A stretch of 64,000 nt of DNA from Tannerellaceae bacterium. Lineage in GTDB: Bacteria > Bacteroidota > Bacteroidia > Bacteroidales > Tannerellaceae. The stretch covers positions 62,001-126,000 of the forward strand of contig JAITRW010000040.1 in the NCBI GenBank assembly GCA_031288175.1. The letters are read 5' to 3'. Both the position numbers and the translations under genes were made by a program. Under the pieces are notes generated by a model. It saw only the letters and a program-made list of their open reading frames with translations, ran no database searches and had not been told where the DNA came from. Below, piece by piece: positions 32,101-47,100 of this stretch (positions within the stretch are counted from its first letter, which is position 1; the number at the start of each line of letters is the position of its first letter).

Positions 32101-35100
32101 AATAGCCTGCAAATTCATCTCACCAGTCACTGCGAAGGCGCCACCCGACCATTCTTTACCGGTCACTTCCAAACCAATCCAAGGTTCTTCCTTTCCGTAG
32201 CTGTTCGCTCCTGTCTGTTCTGAGGCTTTGAAAGTAGCCTCCCAGACCTGTAATTCGTTACCGGAAATTGCTCCCGGACGCCAATCCGCCATGATGATTC
32301 TCTCGGTAGCCAACAGGGAATTGAAGGTATTTTCTCCCATTGACAATACGTAGTAATGGCTTCCCTGCAAACTATTTTGTTTTGCTTTCGCCAAAACTTT
32401 CACCGTACAGGAGGCTTGCATCTTGTTGCAAGTCGCAGTGATGACTGTTTCTCCTCCTTTGAAACCCGATACCAGATTGTCATTCACCGTCGCTATGGAA
32501 GCATCTTGCGACACCCATGAAATCTTACCATAAGCACTGGGGGGATCGTAGGTCACCGGTACATACGTTACGGCACCTTCCTCTACAACAATAACGGTCG
32601 GCAGACTAATCCCTTTCGCCGCTTCCTCACCTCTGTAGAAGAACACCGCATCCATATCCAATATATCTCCTTCTATACCGCCTGCTGAGAAAGCTACGAT
32701 ACTCGCGACCTTTTGCACACTGCCGAAGGTTTCATCGTACAAGTTTGCAAACTCCGGTAAAGACAATGGGATATTCAATTCATGCCACTGTCCGTCACGC
32801 TTGAAATTGTACCTCGGCGGCGTCAAATTGTCTCCCAGGCGATCTCCCACAACAATCCGCGCCGTATCTTTTCCATCAATAAAGGTAAAGGTGTATACCT
32901 GTTCCGGTTTTGTACTTTTCAAAGCCACATGGAAAAAGTACTTGTCCCGCAGTGTACGTACATCGCGCAGGTCTACTTCCCCTACTATTGTAAAGGCGCC
33001 GCCCGACCAGCCTTTATCAGTCACAATCCATTGCAGCCAGGGTTCTTCCACTCCGTAACTATTCCAACCTGCTGCTGTTCCCGCCGTGAAGGTCTGCTCC
33101 CATATCATCAGATTGTTGGCAGGGCTTATTCCCGGACGCCAATCTTTCTCCACTATCCTATTAGTTCCGAGAAGCGAATTAAACGCGTACTCACCAGACA
33201 ATAACAGATAATAGTGACTACCTAGTAAACTGTTCGCCTTCGTTGCCGCTTCTATCGTCACTTGGCACGATCCTATCACCTTCCCTTTATAAATCGCTTC
33301 GATAGTAGTTTTACCTACGTTCATTCCCGATACAAAGCCATCATTCACTGTAGCGATATGAGTATCAGTCGACCGCCACTGCAAGGTATCAAACGCATCT
33401 TCGGGCACAAACGTACCTTTCATCAATACTACATCCTGTTCCTTTATCGTTACATCCGGCAATAGATAAGCTGTCGGGGCAGGCACTTCTTTATAGTAAA
33501 AGACCGCATCCATCTCCAACACCGCCCCTTTTTCACCCCCCGCCGAGAAAGCCACAAGATTTGATATCGTTCCACCGTAAAGCTGATCGAACAAATGATC
33601 GAACTCCGGCAAAGAAAGAGGAATCTCTATTTCATGCCATAGCCCGTCGCGTTTGAAATTATATCTGGGGAATATACCAGCCTCTGCACTATCTCCAATA
33701 GCAATCTGCACTGTATCTTTATCATCGGAGAACGTAAAAGTATAGACCGTTTTCGGTTGCGTACTCTTCAAAGCCACATGGAAATGGACTCTCTCACGTT
33801 CCCTGTACAATTCTCGAAGATCTATAACCTCACCTGTCACAAAGGCGCCGCCTGACCAACCTTTGTCGGTAACCGTCATTCGTATCCATTGTCCAAGATT
33901 TCCATAACTATCAGTCCCGCTTTCCGGTTGGGCGTTGAACGTACCTTCCCAGATATGCAAATCGTTTCCCTCACCTGTATTGGGTCGCCAATCTTTCACA
34001 CGTATCCGTTCTTGCTGCAAAAGAAAACTAAAGACATCCGTACCTAGCAGCATCACGTAGTAACTGCTACCTGACAGATTATTAGGACGTATCTTTGGCA
34101 TGACAGTGATCCTACACGTATCTGTGAGCCATTGCGTATCCGATAAACCTTTACAGTAAACGACAACCTCTGCTTTCCCTTGACCGACTGCCGACACAAC
34201 ACCTTCGCGTACAGTAACGACATCCGTATTTAACGACTTCCATTCATATATTACATATGTCTCTTCGGGAGACGGCGTCACCGTCAATTTTATTACGTCT
34301 TGCTCTAACAAGGTTACCGACTTCTTGTTTACTTGCAGACCGGAGAGTCTCGTTGAGTTTTTATAGAAAAATACCGCATCCATATTGAGCGGAGTACCTT
34401 GTACACTACCCGCTGAAAAAGCTACGATATTGTTTGTCGTTCTGTCCAGTTCTTTGTCAAAAAGGCCGGAAAATTTCGGATTGTTCAACGGTATATTCAA
34501 TTCGTGCCATTTCCCATCACGTACAAAGTTGTATGACGGTAAACTTCCATCTTCTGTCGGCCGGTCACCGATAATGACCTGTATCGTATCTTCGCTATCC
34601 GTAAAGGTAAAAGTGTACAAATGGTCTGTCTGACTTCGTAGCGCAACGTGGAAATAGTAATCTTGCCTTTCGGCATGAATACTCCTCAAATCTACGTTAC
34701 CTTGTACCACAAAAGCACCACCCGACCATCCTTTATTGTTTACCGACCATCCTATCCAAGGATCTTCATGACCATAACTGTTTGGACCTGTAGCTGCCCC
34801 TGTGATGAATGTCTCTTCCCATATATTCAGCTTGTTCAGTGATTTTACTCCCGGACGGAAGTCTGCCAGAATACTTCTTTCTTTAAGTAATAAGGTATCA
34901 ATAGCCTTCGCTCCCATGAACAACAGGTGATAATGACTACCAAGGAGGCTATTTCTTGATTCCCCCGGTTCTACCGTTACTTGACAAGTATCACTCACTC
35001 CATCTACAGAAACTTCAATTTCAGCTTTTCCCGGCGCGATTGCCCAAATGACTCCTTGTCGCGCTGTAGCCACAAGGGGATTCAACGAACGCCAAACCGG

Positions 35101-38100
35101 CTCTCTTTTTGCAGTTTCAGGTTTCATTACGGTGGACAAGTATACCGTTTCACCTGCCTGCATTGTCAAGGAGGATTGTATCTGGATAGATTCTGCCAAG
35201 ACCTCCTGTTTATATAAGAACACCGCATCCATGTGTAATTCATCACCTGTCACCCCGCCTGCCGAGAAGGCCATCAGGTTCGCCGGAGATACTTCACTAC
35301 CGAACAAAAACTCATACATACCATCGAACTCCGGTAAACTCAGCGGTATATTCAATTCTTGCCATTGTCCGTTGCGTATGAAGTTATACTTCGGCCCCAC
35401 ACCACTGGCATTTACTTCATTTCCTACCACAATCTGCGCTGCATGGCTACCGTCCGAGAACGTAAAGGTGTAAGTTGTCTGCCGTGTACTCTTTAAAGCG
35501 ATATGGAAAAAGTGATTATTCCTCTCTTCTATAACTCTCCGCCAGTCCACAGATTTTAACACGGCAAAAGCACCGCCTGACCAGCCTTTGTCAGTTACAC
35601 TGAGCCGTATCCACTCTTCATGCTGTCCAAGACTATTCGTATCCGTGGCTGACAGACCTATAAAAGTATTTTCCCATATCTGCAGTTCTTTTTCCCGCTG
35701 TAGTACCTCAGGCGGATCAGGCCGGAAATCCTGTATCACCGCTCCACGCTCGTTCAGTTTATCGAAAGTGGAGTTACCAAGCAAAAGCGGGTAATAACTG
35801 AGACCTTTCAACGCATTGATTTTCTCCTTCGGTAAAACCGTTACATCAACCGTTGTATCGGTTTGCCCCGCACTTATCCACACCTTGGCTGTTCCTGCAC
35901 GTAATCCGGATACCCAACCATCGCGCACAGTGAAAATGGATTCATCCAACGATTTCCATTGCAAGGGGGCATAAGCACCTTCCGGCAGTAAAAGCACCGA
36001 CAGTTTCTTTACCTCCTGCTCTTTCAGCGTCAGTGATTCGGGGACCAGCTGTGTAGGCGGTATCCGTTTGTAAAAGAACATTGCATCTATTTCCAGCGCA
36101 GTTCCTGCCACACCGCCTGCTGAGAATTCCACGAGATTTAACGGTTTATTCGGACCGGTGAAAGCGACTTTATACAACAAGTCAAATTCCGGCAAACTCA
36201 GCGGTATGTCCACTTCGTGCCACTTCCCGTCGCGTGCAAAGTCATATTTCGGCTGCTGCCCCGATAACCCTTCTCCATTACCTATGACTATATGGGCTTT
36301 ATTCCCCCCATCTTCATCGGTATCAACGAAAGTAAACGTATAGGCTGATGCCGGTTGCGTACTCTTCAAAGCAATATGGAAAAACCAATTTTCCCGTTCT
36401 GTACGAATCTCCTGCAAGTCTACTCCATCCTCGACGACAAAAGCACCACCCGACCAACCTTTATTACTTACTTCCAACCCTACCCATCTCTCGTACTGGT
36501 TAAAACTATTCGGTCCTGATGTGTAAAGTTCACTGAGAGTCCCACTCCATAACTCTAACCTATTGTTGTTAACACCCGGACGCATATCTTGTACGATATT
36601 GCCCATGTCCTTTAATCTCTTTGCCGTGATACTGTCCAAAGACAGAAGATAATAGCGTGTACCGAAGAGGGGATATATTTCTTCTTTTGGGGACACTTTC
36701 ACGGAAACCGTCCTCACAATCGTACCTACTTGCGCCTCCAGCACTGTGGTTCCTTCTTTCAGTGCGGAAACAAAACCATTGCGCACGGTAGCTATTTCCT
36801 CATTGCGCGACCGCCATACTACCGTTGCATAAGAACCAACCGGCAACATCTTCACCGAGAGTTTCTTTACTTCCTGCTCTCTCATTTCCAACAGCGAAGG
36901 CGATACTTCTATATCCTCCGGCGCCATAAGTTCCCTATAGAAGAACAGCGCATCCATGTCCAACACTGTTCCTTTTTCTTTTCCTGCCGAAAAGGCCACG
37001 AAGCTCAATTTCTTGCCATACTCTCCAAACGGTTGGTCATACAGCCCGTTAAATTCCGGTAGGTTAAGCGGAATATCTATTTCCTGCCATACTCCGTTAC
37101 GTTTGAAATCGTATTTCGGCAGTATTCCGTCGTCATTCGGCTTATTACCAATCACAATCCGCGCCGTATCTTCCGATCCATCCGTAAAAGTGAAGGTATA
37201 AGCCGATACATCCTGCCTACTTTTCAAAGCAACATGGAAATTATGAATCACCCGTGTAACGGCAATAGGCATCAAATTTACCATATTCCCTATCGTAAAG
37301 GCTGCTCCCGACCAACCTTTGTTACCCACTTCCAATCGTATCCATGGAGACAACCGTCCATAGCTATTCGTTTCTCCCGTTTCTGAAAGAACATTAAAAC
37401 TTCCCTCCCATATATCCATCGCATAGCCGTCTGCTATGTTCGGACGCATATCTTCTTGCACTACACCTCTTCCAGTCAATCCGCTCAATGTGGTTTCATC
37501 CATTGAGATAACATAATAACGGCTACCATTCAATCCCGCCGTCTGTCGTTTCGGCAGTACCTCAATAGGGATCTGTGTCAAAGCATTACCGGCTTGTACC
37601 TCAATAGAAGTTGTACCTATTCCGATAGCCGAGACTATACCGTCGTGCACGGTAGCAACAGATTCATTTTTCGATAGCCAGGTCACTTTTCCGTAAGCAC
37701 CTTCCGGTAGTAATTTCGTCGTCACTACCGTCACCGTCTGTTCTTCTACACGTATCGATGTAGGTGTGACGGCAACTGCTGCCGGTTCCTCCATCGTTTT
37801 GTAGAAAAACACCGCATCTATATCCAATGTTGTCCCTTGAATACCACCTGCCGAGAAAGCCAGCACATCTATTGACTGACCTACTGTACCGAAAGGACCG
37901 GTATATAATCCGTTAAATACCTGATCACTCAACGGAATATCCAATTCATGCCATCTACCGTCACGAGGAAAGTCATACGTTTCTCCGTCACCAATGATTA
38001 TTTGTGCAGAACTTGCCCCATTGGAAAAAGTAAATGTATACGGCAAATTATGTTCACATTTCAAAGCGATGTGGAAGAAATATTTGTCTCGCACTTCCTC

Positions 38101-41100
38101 CTTAACAATAGGACGTAGATCAATTCCTTGCGGGTCGCTCACTACGAAGGAGGCATCCGACCAACCCTTATCCGTTACTGCCAAACTGACCCAGTTAGTA
38201 TTAAGATACCCGTAACTGTCTGCGCCTACCCGTCCCGTAGCGTTAAAAGAAGCGCCTACCACATTCAAACGGCACCCTTCCGACTTACCTGGACGCCAAT
38301 CTTTAATCACCATCCTGTCGGCCAGATTTGCGAAAACAGCATCCCCCATTGATAATACGTAATAATGGCTACCTGTTAGGCTACCGATTATTTCCGGAAT
38401 GCTTTGTATTCCTACGTAGCAAGTGTCTTTGAAGTTACCAAACTTCGCCTCTACACCTACATACACCGAAGAAGCGACCTTCGCTAGTAACCAATTATCT
38501 TCTTCTATCGTCAGCAAATCGGTATTTAATGAACGCCATGTTATCGGCTCTCCGCTAAAAGCGTCTACGGGCAAGAAATCCGTTTGCAATTTAAACGCTT
38601 CACCCTCATACACCCACACCGTATCCTTACGCATTCGGAATCCTTCCACAGGTATGGGACGTTTATAGAAAAAGATCGCATCCATACCCAATTCATTACC
38701 TGCGCCGGAAAGGATGAAAGCAAAAAAATCGACGGAGGTAGAAGCAGCTATCACGTCATCAAAGAAACCATCGAACAAGGGGGAATCCAGATGGATGTCT
38801 ATTTCATGCCATTGTCCATCACGAGCGAAGTCATAGATTGGCAAGAGTCCACCCTCCCCCCATTGGTTACCGATGACGAAACGTGCCGTATCTCCATGTC
38901 CATTTGCCAACTGAAATGTATAAGAGGAGAATGGTTTCGTACTACGAAGCGCCATGTGCAAACTATACTCATTCCTCGCCAGGGCAACATGCTTCATGTC
39001 AATACCATTACCCAGCGGCTTTATACGGAAGGCACCGCCCGACCACGTCTCGCCCCGTTTTGTCGCCATCCGCAACCAATCTTTCTCCAACCCATAACTA
39101 TTCGTTCCCTGCTCTAAGGAAGGGAGAAAGTCCAGCTGGCCTTTCCAATTATCAAGATCACAGACATTCGTACCCGGACGAAGATCACGCTCCAAACGCT
39201 CCCCAAAATAGGCAAAAGTCGTCTCATCTACGAAGAAAGTATGATAGTGAGAACCATAACGGCTATTCACTATCTCTTCTTTCGTCACATGCACCACACA
39301 CCTCTTTTCCAGGCCTTCTAACGACGCTACAATTGTAGCATCGCCCGCTTTCAACCCTGTTACGAAACCTTCGCTCGCCACCGTAGCTACTTCAGGGTTC
39401 AGAGACTGCCATTTCACCTGATGTACCTTAATTGCAGGAGTTGTCACCGCATTAAGCTTGACAGATCCCTGCACTTTCATATTTACTTCCTGACGATCTA
39501 CAGAAAGGCTCAACTGTTGCTCGGCCACGTCATAGAAAAAGAGCGCATCCATGTCCAGTGTAGTCCATGGTTCTCCACCGGCCAAGAATGTCAGGAAATT
39601 CAAACCGGTTCCTTCCACATGTATCGGATTCTCAAACATATCGTCGAATTCCGGAAGACTTAGTGGAATATTTATCTCATGCCATGCTCCATCACGGGCA
39701 AAATCATATTTCGGTGCAATTCCTCCTTCACCTTCCTTATTCCCTATCACAATAGAAGCCGATTTTATTCCATCACTGAAAGTGAAGGTATAGGCAGATC
39801 TCTCGTCTTTACTTCTCAAGGCCATGTGAAAGAAGAATAAACCTCTGCGTGCCGCTGTGGATAACGCCGTCAAGTCCACATCAGCCGTACCCACAGGGAG
39901 GAAAAAAGCGCCACCCGACCAACCTCTACTTCCCACTTGTAATCCTATGTTGCCGCCATCTGTTTTTCCATAGCTATCCGTATCGTTCTCTACAAGTTCT
40001 CTCTTAGAGAAAGAACTCTCCCATAGTTGAAGGGCAAGTTCCCCCCGCAAATCACGTTTGATTACACTGGAAGGAAGAGTATCCATCATTGCATTCCCAA
40101 ATGAGAGTACAGTGTAATCCACGCCTTCCAAACTGGGTATCGTTGCACGCGGCAACACTGTAATGGTACAGGTATCCGAGATGAACGGCTGAGAAGGCGT
40201 TGCCTGCGGTTTCTGATACACCCTGACGTAATCCACCAGAAATTCCCGCGGCCATATATCTGCGGAAGGCGTACCACCCAAGTAACCTCCTACGGCTTGA
40301 TTGAGGATAAGATAGAAATTTTCATCAAACGGCCATTGCGTATAGTTAACATTCGCAGTTTTGTCAAAAGAAAAGAAAGGTATAGCTCTATCATCTATAT
40401 ACCATTTTATACTATCCTCATTCCATATCAGCGTGACCTTATGCGGCTCCATTTCGGCGTCCGGTAACACATTATACGTTCCCGAAGGGCCTGTTTCACC
40501 GGAAGCTCCCGCCATGTGTACAGTTCCCATAATAGATGTCGGCAACCGTCCCACATGTTCCATAATGTCAATCTCACCACTGGCAGGCCACGCTCCGTAT
40601 ACATTATTTACGGGTAACATCCATACGGCCGGCCATGTACCGAATCCAGAAGATAACTTAAAAGATACCTCCACTTTCCCATATTTCCAACCCTGTTTCG
40701 AACGTAAACGCGCCGAAGTATACTCGGAATCAAAGAAATTCTCTTTTTTCGCAGTAATTACCAGATGGCCGTCACGCATTCGGGCGTTTTCTTTATTAGC
40801 AGTATAATATTGCAATTCTCCGTTTCCCCAGCCACCTTCTCCGGTACCTATGTCATAACCCCAACGCCACTTGTCGGGAAGCGCATCGTTAGCGCCATCG
40901 AACTCATCCGACCATACTAATACGTACTCGTCGTCATTCATCGACGGATCTTCTACCTGTTCATCCCCATAGGAAACAACCAATTTGGTGGAGCCCTGTT
41001 TCAATCCACTCACGAAACCTTCATTAGTCGCAGTAGCCGTTGTATTGTTTAACGTTTTCCATCGCAGTAAGCCATGAATATCCTCCGAGATGGCTTCCGC

Positions 41101-44100
41101 TTGTATTACTTCCCCTTCAGGCACCACTATTTCATTCGGTAGCGTAATATTTGTGATCGGACGATACCGGCGATAGAAAAAGACGGCGTCTACACAAAGA
41201 TCTGTCGGCGCAATATCACCTGGGTTTCGCGTCGTCACAAAACTCACTATATTCAAACCTCCTTCCGGCACAATGATAGGGCTATTGAAAAAATCTTTAA
41301 ATATCGGATGGGTTAAAGGTATCTCCAATTCGTACCATTTTCCATCGGAAGGGAAGTTCCGTATAGGTATCTCATTTTTAGCTATCGGAGATGTATTGTC
41401 CATCCAAATCCGGTTTCCGATGATGAAACCACGTTCTTCCCTACCGTTCGAGAGGATAAAACGATACCCAGCATCCACCGTTTTCCTTCTCATCGCAACG
41501 TGGAATACATACTCTTCGGGTTTTTCAGCTAACTCCGTCAGATCTATCTTGGCACCACTACCCGGCAAACGAAAGGCGCCACCACCCCAATTCGATTCTT
41601 CTGACACTCGGAAATTCAGGAAAGCTATTTCGTTCGGACCACCCGCTCCATAACTGTTTACCGGTTTTTCTATACCATCTTTGAGCGTAAGGCTTTCGTT
41701 GTCATCCAACCAAATCTGTATTTCCGGGGTACCCGCTACTCCAGGCACACCGGTACGCAGATCGCTCACGGTACGCTTTTCGATAGTGGTGAAATTATAC
41801 CTGTCCATGAAAACCACATGGTAACGCGATCCTAAAAGACTGTGTCGGAAAGGCGATTCTCCCACCGTCACATTAAATTTTACTTTCTGTGAAATATCCG
41901 GTACAGAAAACTCTACTTGTGCTTCTCCTTCTTGGTACGCTGTCAATACACTGCCGCGCACGGCTACCACCGGTTGTTGTCCTACATTCGTTTCCGACGT
42001 CACTGTCCACGTCCATTTGTTATCCGGTACATAACCGGCATATGGTTTGAAAGAGGGAATCACCTGTATCGCTTCCAAGGGTAATAACAAGGTATCCGCA
42101 AAGGCGAATGTCACGGCCGTCGGTATCTTTCTTGGGCAATAGAAGAAAATAGCATCCATTTCCATCTTGTTCCCCGGCTCGCCCAGACGGAGGAAAGAGA
42201 GCAGATCGAAGCCCATTTCACTGTTCATCACCTCGCTGTACAGGTTTTCACCTCCGGGCAGCAACAACAATTCGGAAAGGGGGATTTCTAATTCATGCCA
42301 AGTTCCGTCGTGCGGGAAGTCACGGATGGGGAACAACTCTTCGTACCACGTATTTCCTATCGCAAAATGACACGTATGTACCCCATCGGTAAGTGAAAAC
42401 TTGTAGGAAACAATCGGTTCTGTCGTTTTCAAGGCGATATGGAAGACATAATCTTCTTTATGAGCGACCATTTCCCTCAAATCAATGGGGATACCTTTTC
42501 CTGTGGAGAAAGCACCTCCGCCCCACCCTTTGTCCGTTAAGGCGAGACCGACATAGCTATCCTCCATTCCATAGCTATTCTTTGTACCTGCGGGAATATC
42601 GGCCGTTTCCATGGTTGACGCCCAGATTTGGAGTGAAGAGAGACCGGCGGTACCCCTCACGTCAGGCCCCCAGAAATCATCCAGACGATAGTGTACCGAA
42701 GCACGCAAGGTTTCCATCGTCTTTGCACCCGCCATGAAGATACGGTAGTGGGTTCCCTCCAGGCTGGTAGCACCCGCCGCCTTGACAAAAGAAGAAGGTT
42801 TTACCGTGACTGTGCAACTATTCTTTATTGCAGGATAACCGGGCAAATGAACTGAAATAGTTACCGTCCCCTCTTTAAGGGCCGTCACTATACCGCTCTG
42901 CACCACTGCGACAGCCGGGTCACTCGTTTCCCAAATCATATCGCCTGGAGGACAGTAAGCCTCAGTCGGTACAATGTTGGCGATTTCCAATAAACTCGTA
43001 TACCCTACCTCCAGCGTCAATTCTCCATGGTTCAATGTGATCGAAGTGGGAGGAGCACCTCCCACAGTATAGAAAAGGGCAGCGTCAAAATCCAGTGTCT
43101 GCCCCTTATCAAAGTCGGCAAAGGTGGTAAAGGTAAAATACGGCGTACCGCTGTCTGCTTCCAAGACATTCTGCCCGTTCTTAAACAATTTATTAAAGAG
43201 CGTATCCGTAAGGGGAATCCGCACGCTATGCCATTTCCCATCATGGGGGAAGGTCCGGTATGGCTCCACTCCATCGGGATTCGGACAGTTTCCGATCACA
43301 AAGGGTGCGGTCTGGTTTACCCCGTCATGCAGGCGGAAGGTATAGGAAGAGAGCGGCTGTTCACTTTTCAGGGCGATATGGAAGCAACTTATTGAACGAT
43401 ACGGTTCAATACCAAAGGGGAAACGATGCCGTTCAAGCGTGGTATTGACGATGGCGCCGCCTGCCCAGTTCCTGGTGTCGGGCATCTGTAAGCTGAGCCA
43501 TGAGAGATTTTTTTCGAAACTGTTACGTTCCTCCGTTTCTTTGTCGCGAGGGGTAAAGGATTCGTCCCATATCTCTATGATGCGATGGACGTCATTGGGG
43601 CGAAGGTCATCAACCATCCTACCGCCACCGAGGGAGGAAGCGGTCTGCGGGTCCATCAACAGCAATGCGTAGTTGAATCCTTTATCGGCAGGCTGGAAGG
43701 GGAACAAAGAAGGATGTACGGTAATCTCTACTGTTGATTTCACCACGGGGGAAGAGCCAAGGTAACGAGCCGTTATTGTTCCTTTACCTGATTGTTCGGC
43801 ACAGAGATAGCTGTTTTCCCCTGTGAGCCATTCTTTGTCACTCGTCCATTCTAAGTCTTCGGGAAGTACCTCTCCCAAAAAATCAGGGATTGATCTGACC
43901 TTTATCTTACCTGTTTCACCGACACGGATACCATCGACAGGCGGCGTCAGGCTAAGACCTTCCAAAGTAGGAAGTCCATTGTGGAAAAAGAAAGCGGCAT
44001 CAACAGCAATAGCTGCAGAGTCTATTCCTTCAACCGTTATGGAGAGGATATTCAACTCACCCGTAGTAGGCAGTTTTTTTTCGAAAAGGGTCGTGACTTT

Positions 44101-47100
44101 ACCGGAGGGATCTGTCACATCGAACAGATCGTCCGAGAGAGGGATACATAGTCCATACCATTCTCCGTCCCGCGGGAAGTCATATTTCGTAGGCATTCCG
44201 TTATTGCCATCCCTTCCCAGAGGTATCCGTATCGTATCCGTACCGTCGGTAAACCGCAAGGTAACCAGTGAAGGTTCTTCATCTTCTTTAGCGCGCAGGG
44301 CAATATGGAAATAATACTTGTTCCGCGCATAAGGAATACGGCGCAGATCCTTTTGAGTGTCCTTCTCAAGGTCTACACGGAGAGCTATCCCTGCCCAGTC
44401 TCCGCTATCTTTTTTCAAGAGCACGCCTCTACTATATTTTCCGTAATATCCCGGCAAGGTCTCACCGGCGGCGGTGGTGTCGGGGGAAAGCGCCCCGCGC
44501 CAGAGGTCAAGCAAGCGGCTTTCATCGTTCGGACGAAGATCGTCGGCGATATACTTGTTTGCGAACATACCGGCGGTAGTCGCCTCGTGCCCGAAATCGG
44601 CGTCAAATAGAAGAGGATAAAAACTTCGACCTGTCGATGGTTTTACCTGTGTAGCGGATACCACTGTGACGGCAGCAAAGCCGGTCACGGTATCTATTGA
44701 ATAGTCGGAAGCACTCACCAAATGGAAGTTCCCGTCGTTCAGTGAATGCGTAGGCCACCAGGAGGTATACTCTATCTGTACCGGTTGTGCGGTGGGTGCT
44801 ACCCCGTAAATGCGGCCTAAGTTATCTACCCGTATATGGGACTTAGAGCCGTCTTTCACCTTTAGGCGCATCGGGTAATTCGGCGTACCGACAGGGTAAC
44901 ATACTACTCCCGCTGTCTGTGTGCCGACAGGAAGGGTCAAAGCCTTTCCCTTCACACAGACAGAATCGGGTATCGGCATGCGGTAGAGATAGACGGCATC
45001 GAGGTGAACCTCTGCGGCGGTATCGACGACGTAGTACTTTTCCTTGGTATTTTCAAAGGAGCGGGAGGGTCCTGTGGAGAAAGTCAGGAAGTTATATCCC
45101 CCTGCTTCACCGCCTGCGGTGGAGGCTCCGGCAAAGGGCACGGGCATCCCCGTTTGTTTGAGGGGGATACTCATCTCGTACCATTCGCCATCGGGCGAAT
45201 ACCCTCGCAGGACACGGTAGCCTTCATATTCCACAACCTCGCCTTCCTTCTCGTATTTGATGGGGGTGATCGCTATTTTGTAGGAAGAATCTTTGCCGTC
45301 GGCGGTTTTCCAGGAGAAGGTGAATTTGGTGATGTCCCCTGTTTTTCCGGGCGGGACGCGTGCGGCTACATGGAGGTAATAGTCGCCGACATTCTCTTTG
45401 ATTTTCGAGACATCAAGAGGTTGCGTTGCTCCCATACGGAAGGCGGCGCCTGTCCAGAAGGGGTTATTACGCTTGAAAGAGATCCATTTCTGGCCGGGAT
45501 GGTCGAAACTATTAAGCTCCTCATCGGGTGTAACCACAGCCCGATAGGTGTTATCCCAGACATCTAAGGTATTCTTACCGCCGTCCGTACCGGGGCGCAG
45601 GTCATAAGCCACACGCCCTCCGGCATTGAGCCGAGAGGCGACGCTTTCGTCAATCGACATCAGGTAATAGTCAAGCCCTCCATGATATTCCGGTCCCAGG
45701 ATGGAACGGACGACATCCGAGTACTCCTCTTTTTGGCGCTCAACCACATGTACATCGCATGAGGCTGTCTTCGTTACGCGATTTGTGGATACGCCCGTGA
45801 CGGTCACTGTGCCGGTGATGCCCGACTTAAGGCCTGTGACGACGCCGTCGGAGCTGACCTGTATGAGAGGATGGTCGGATTCCCAGCGAATGCTGTGCAT
45901 GTAACAATCTGCCGGGTCATAGGTAAGCTTCAAGGCCTGTGGAATGCCTTTCTCCACCGTTACCGGTTCTCCGTTTCTGGACAACGTAAGATTACCCGGA
46001 ATCTCATAGTAGAAGAACATCGCATCCAAGCCTAGCCTGTCTCCCGGGCCATTCGAATAGAAGCCGTGCGGAGCATCAAGAATAAAACTCTCCCTATAAT
46101 TTATGTAGGGAGATATCTTGGGAATTTCATCGGTGGGGTCAAACCCGTAGAGACCAGAAAGAACTCCCTTGTAGTCCTTTATATACTCTTTTTCCTCTTT
46201 CCGTACATCCCACCGGAATAGTAAGTCATCACTGAAAAGCTTGTGAGGAATAGGATAAGGATTATACGTTCTCGGATTCATAGCTCCCGACATACGCCAG
46301 AGCGTATGTTCGCCCGACTTCCATACCTGCTCGAAGCGGTCCAAACTTCCATCATTGGCATTCGGCTTCTCCCCGAAAATATCCTTCAGCCTGAACTTAT
46401 GGCCCTTCCATTCGCCTTTAGGTAGCATTTCGTAAGGAAATAACTCCCCATCCGTCGGATATATGACACTACATTCTCCCTCTATTACATAGTCGGGAAT
46501 AGTAGAACGCTCCTGTAACCATAATCTATGGTCAGAATGACAATGGCGAAGGCTGCTTTCAGGATCTTCGGTTGTAGTGCCAATAGCAGTCTCTGCCACA
46601 CAGCTGATCCAGGGAAGAAGACTTAGGTAGCTGGAGGCATACGGCGGACAATTAGCATCCGCCATTTTCGAGGTATTACTCTGAACCGCACTAGACACCC
46701 CTGCTAAACATAGGCAGGCCGTATAATCATATTTCCAGTCAAGCAATACTTCATCTATTGTCACTGTACGATACTTCGGCTCTTCCAACTTCCAGAAAAC
46801 AAAGATGGAATCGGCGTCCGTCTGCGTTTTATGGACATATTCATCCTGAAGGACAAAAAGATAGTCATTATTTGTATTAATATGTATTACATTTTCTGAT
46901 ATTCGCGTGACTAAGGAGGGCATTTCCACTCGTGGTGCGACCAGAATCACGCGTTTTATTTCTTCTTCACCGTTGAGTTTTTTCCAAGGGAACTCCATCT
47001 TGAGGTAACCGGACAAGCCGCTCCGTATAGAAACAAAGAGGTAAGCGTCATCCCAGTGCTCCAGAAGGGCGGTCATATCATAGGGCTGGTTTTCGGAAGC

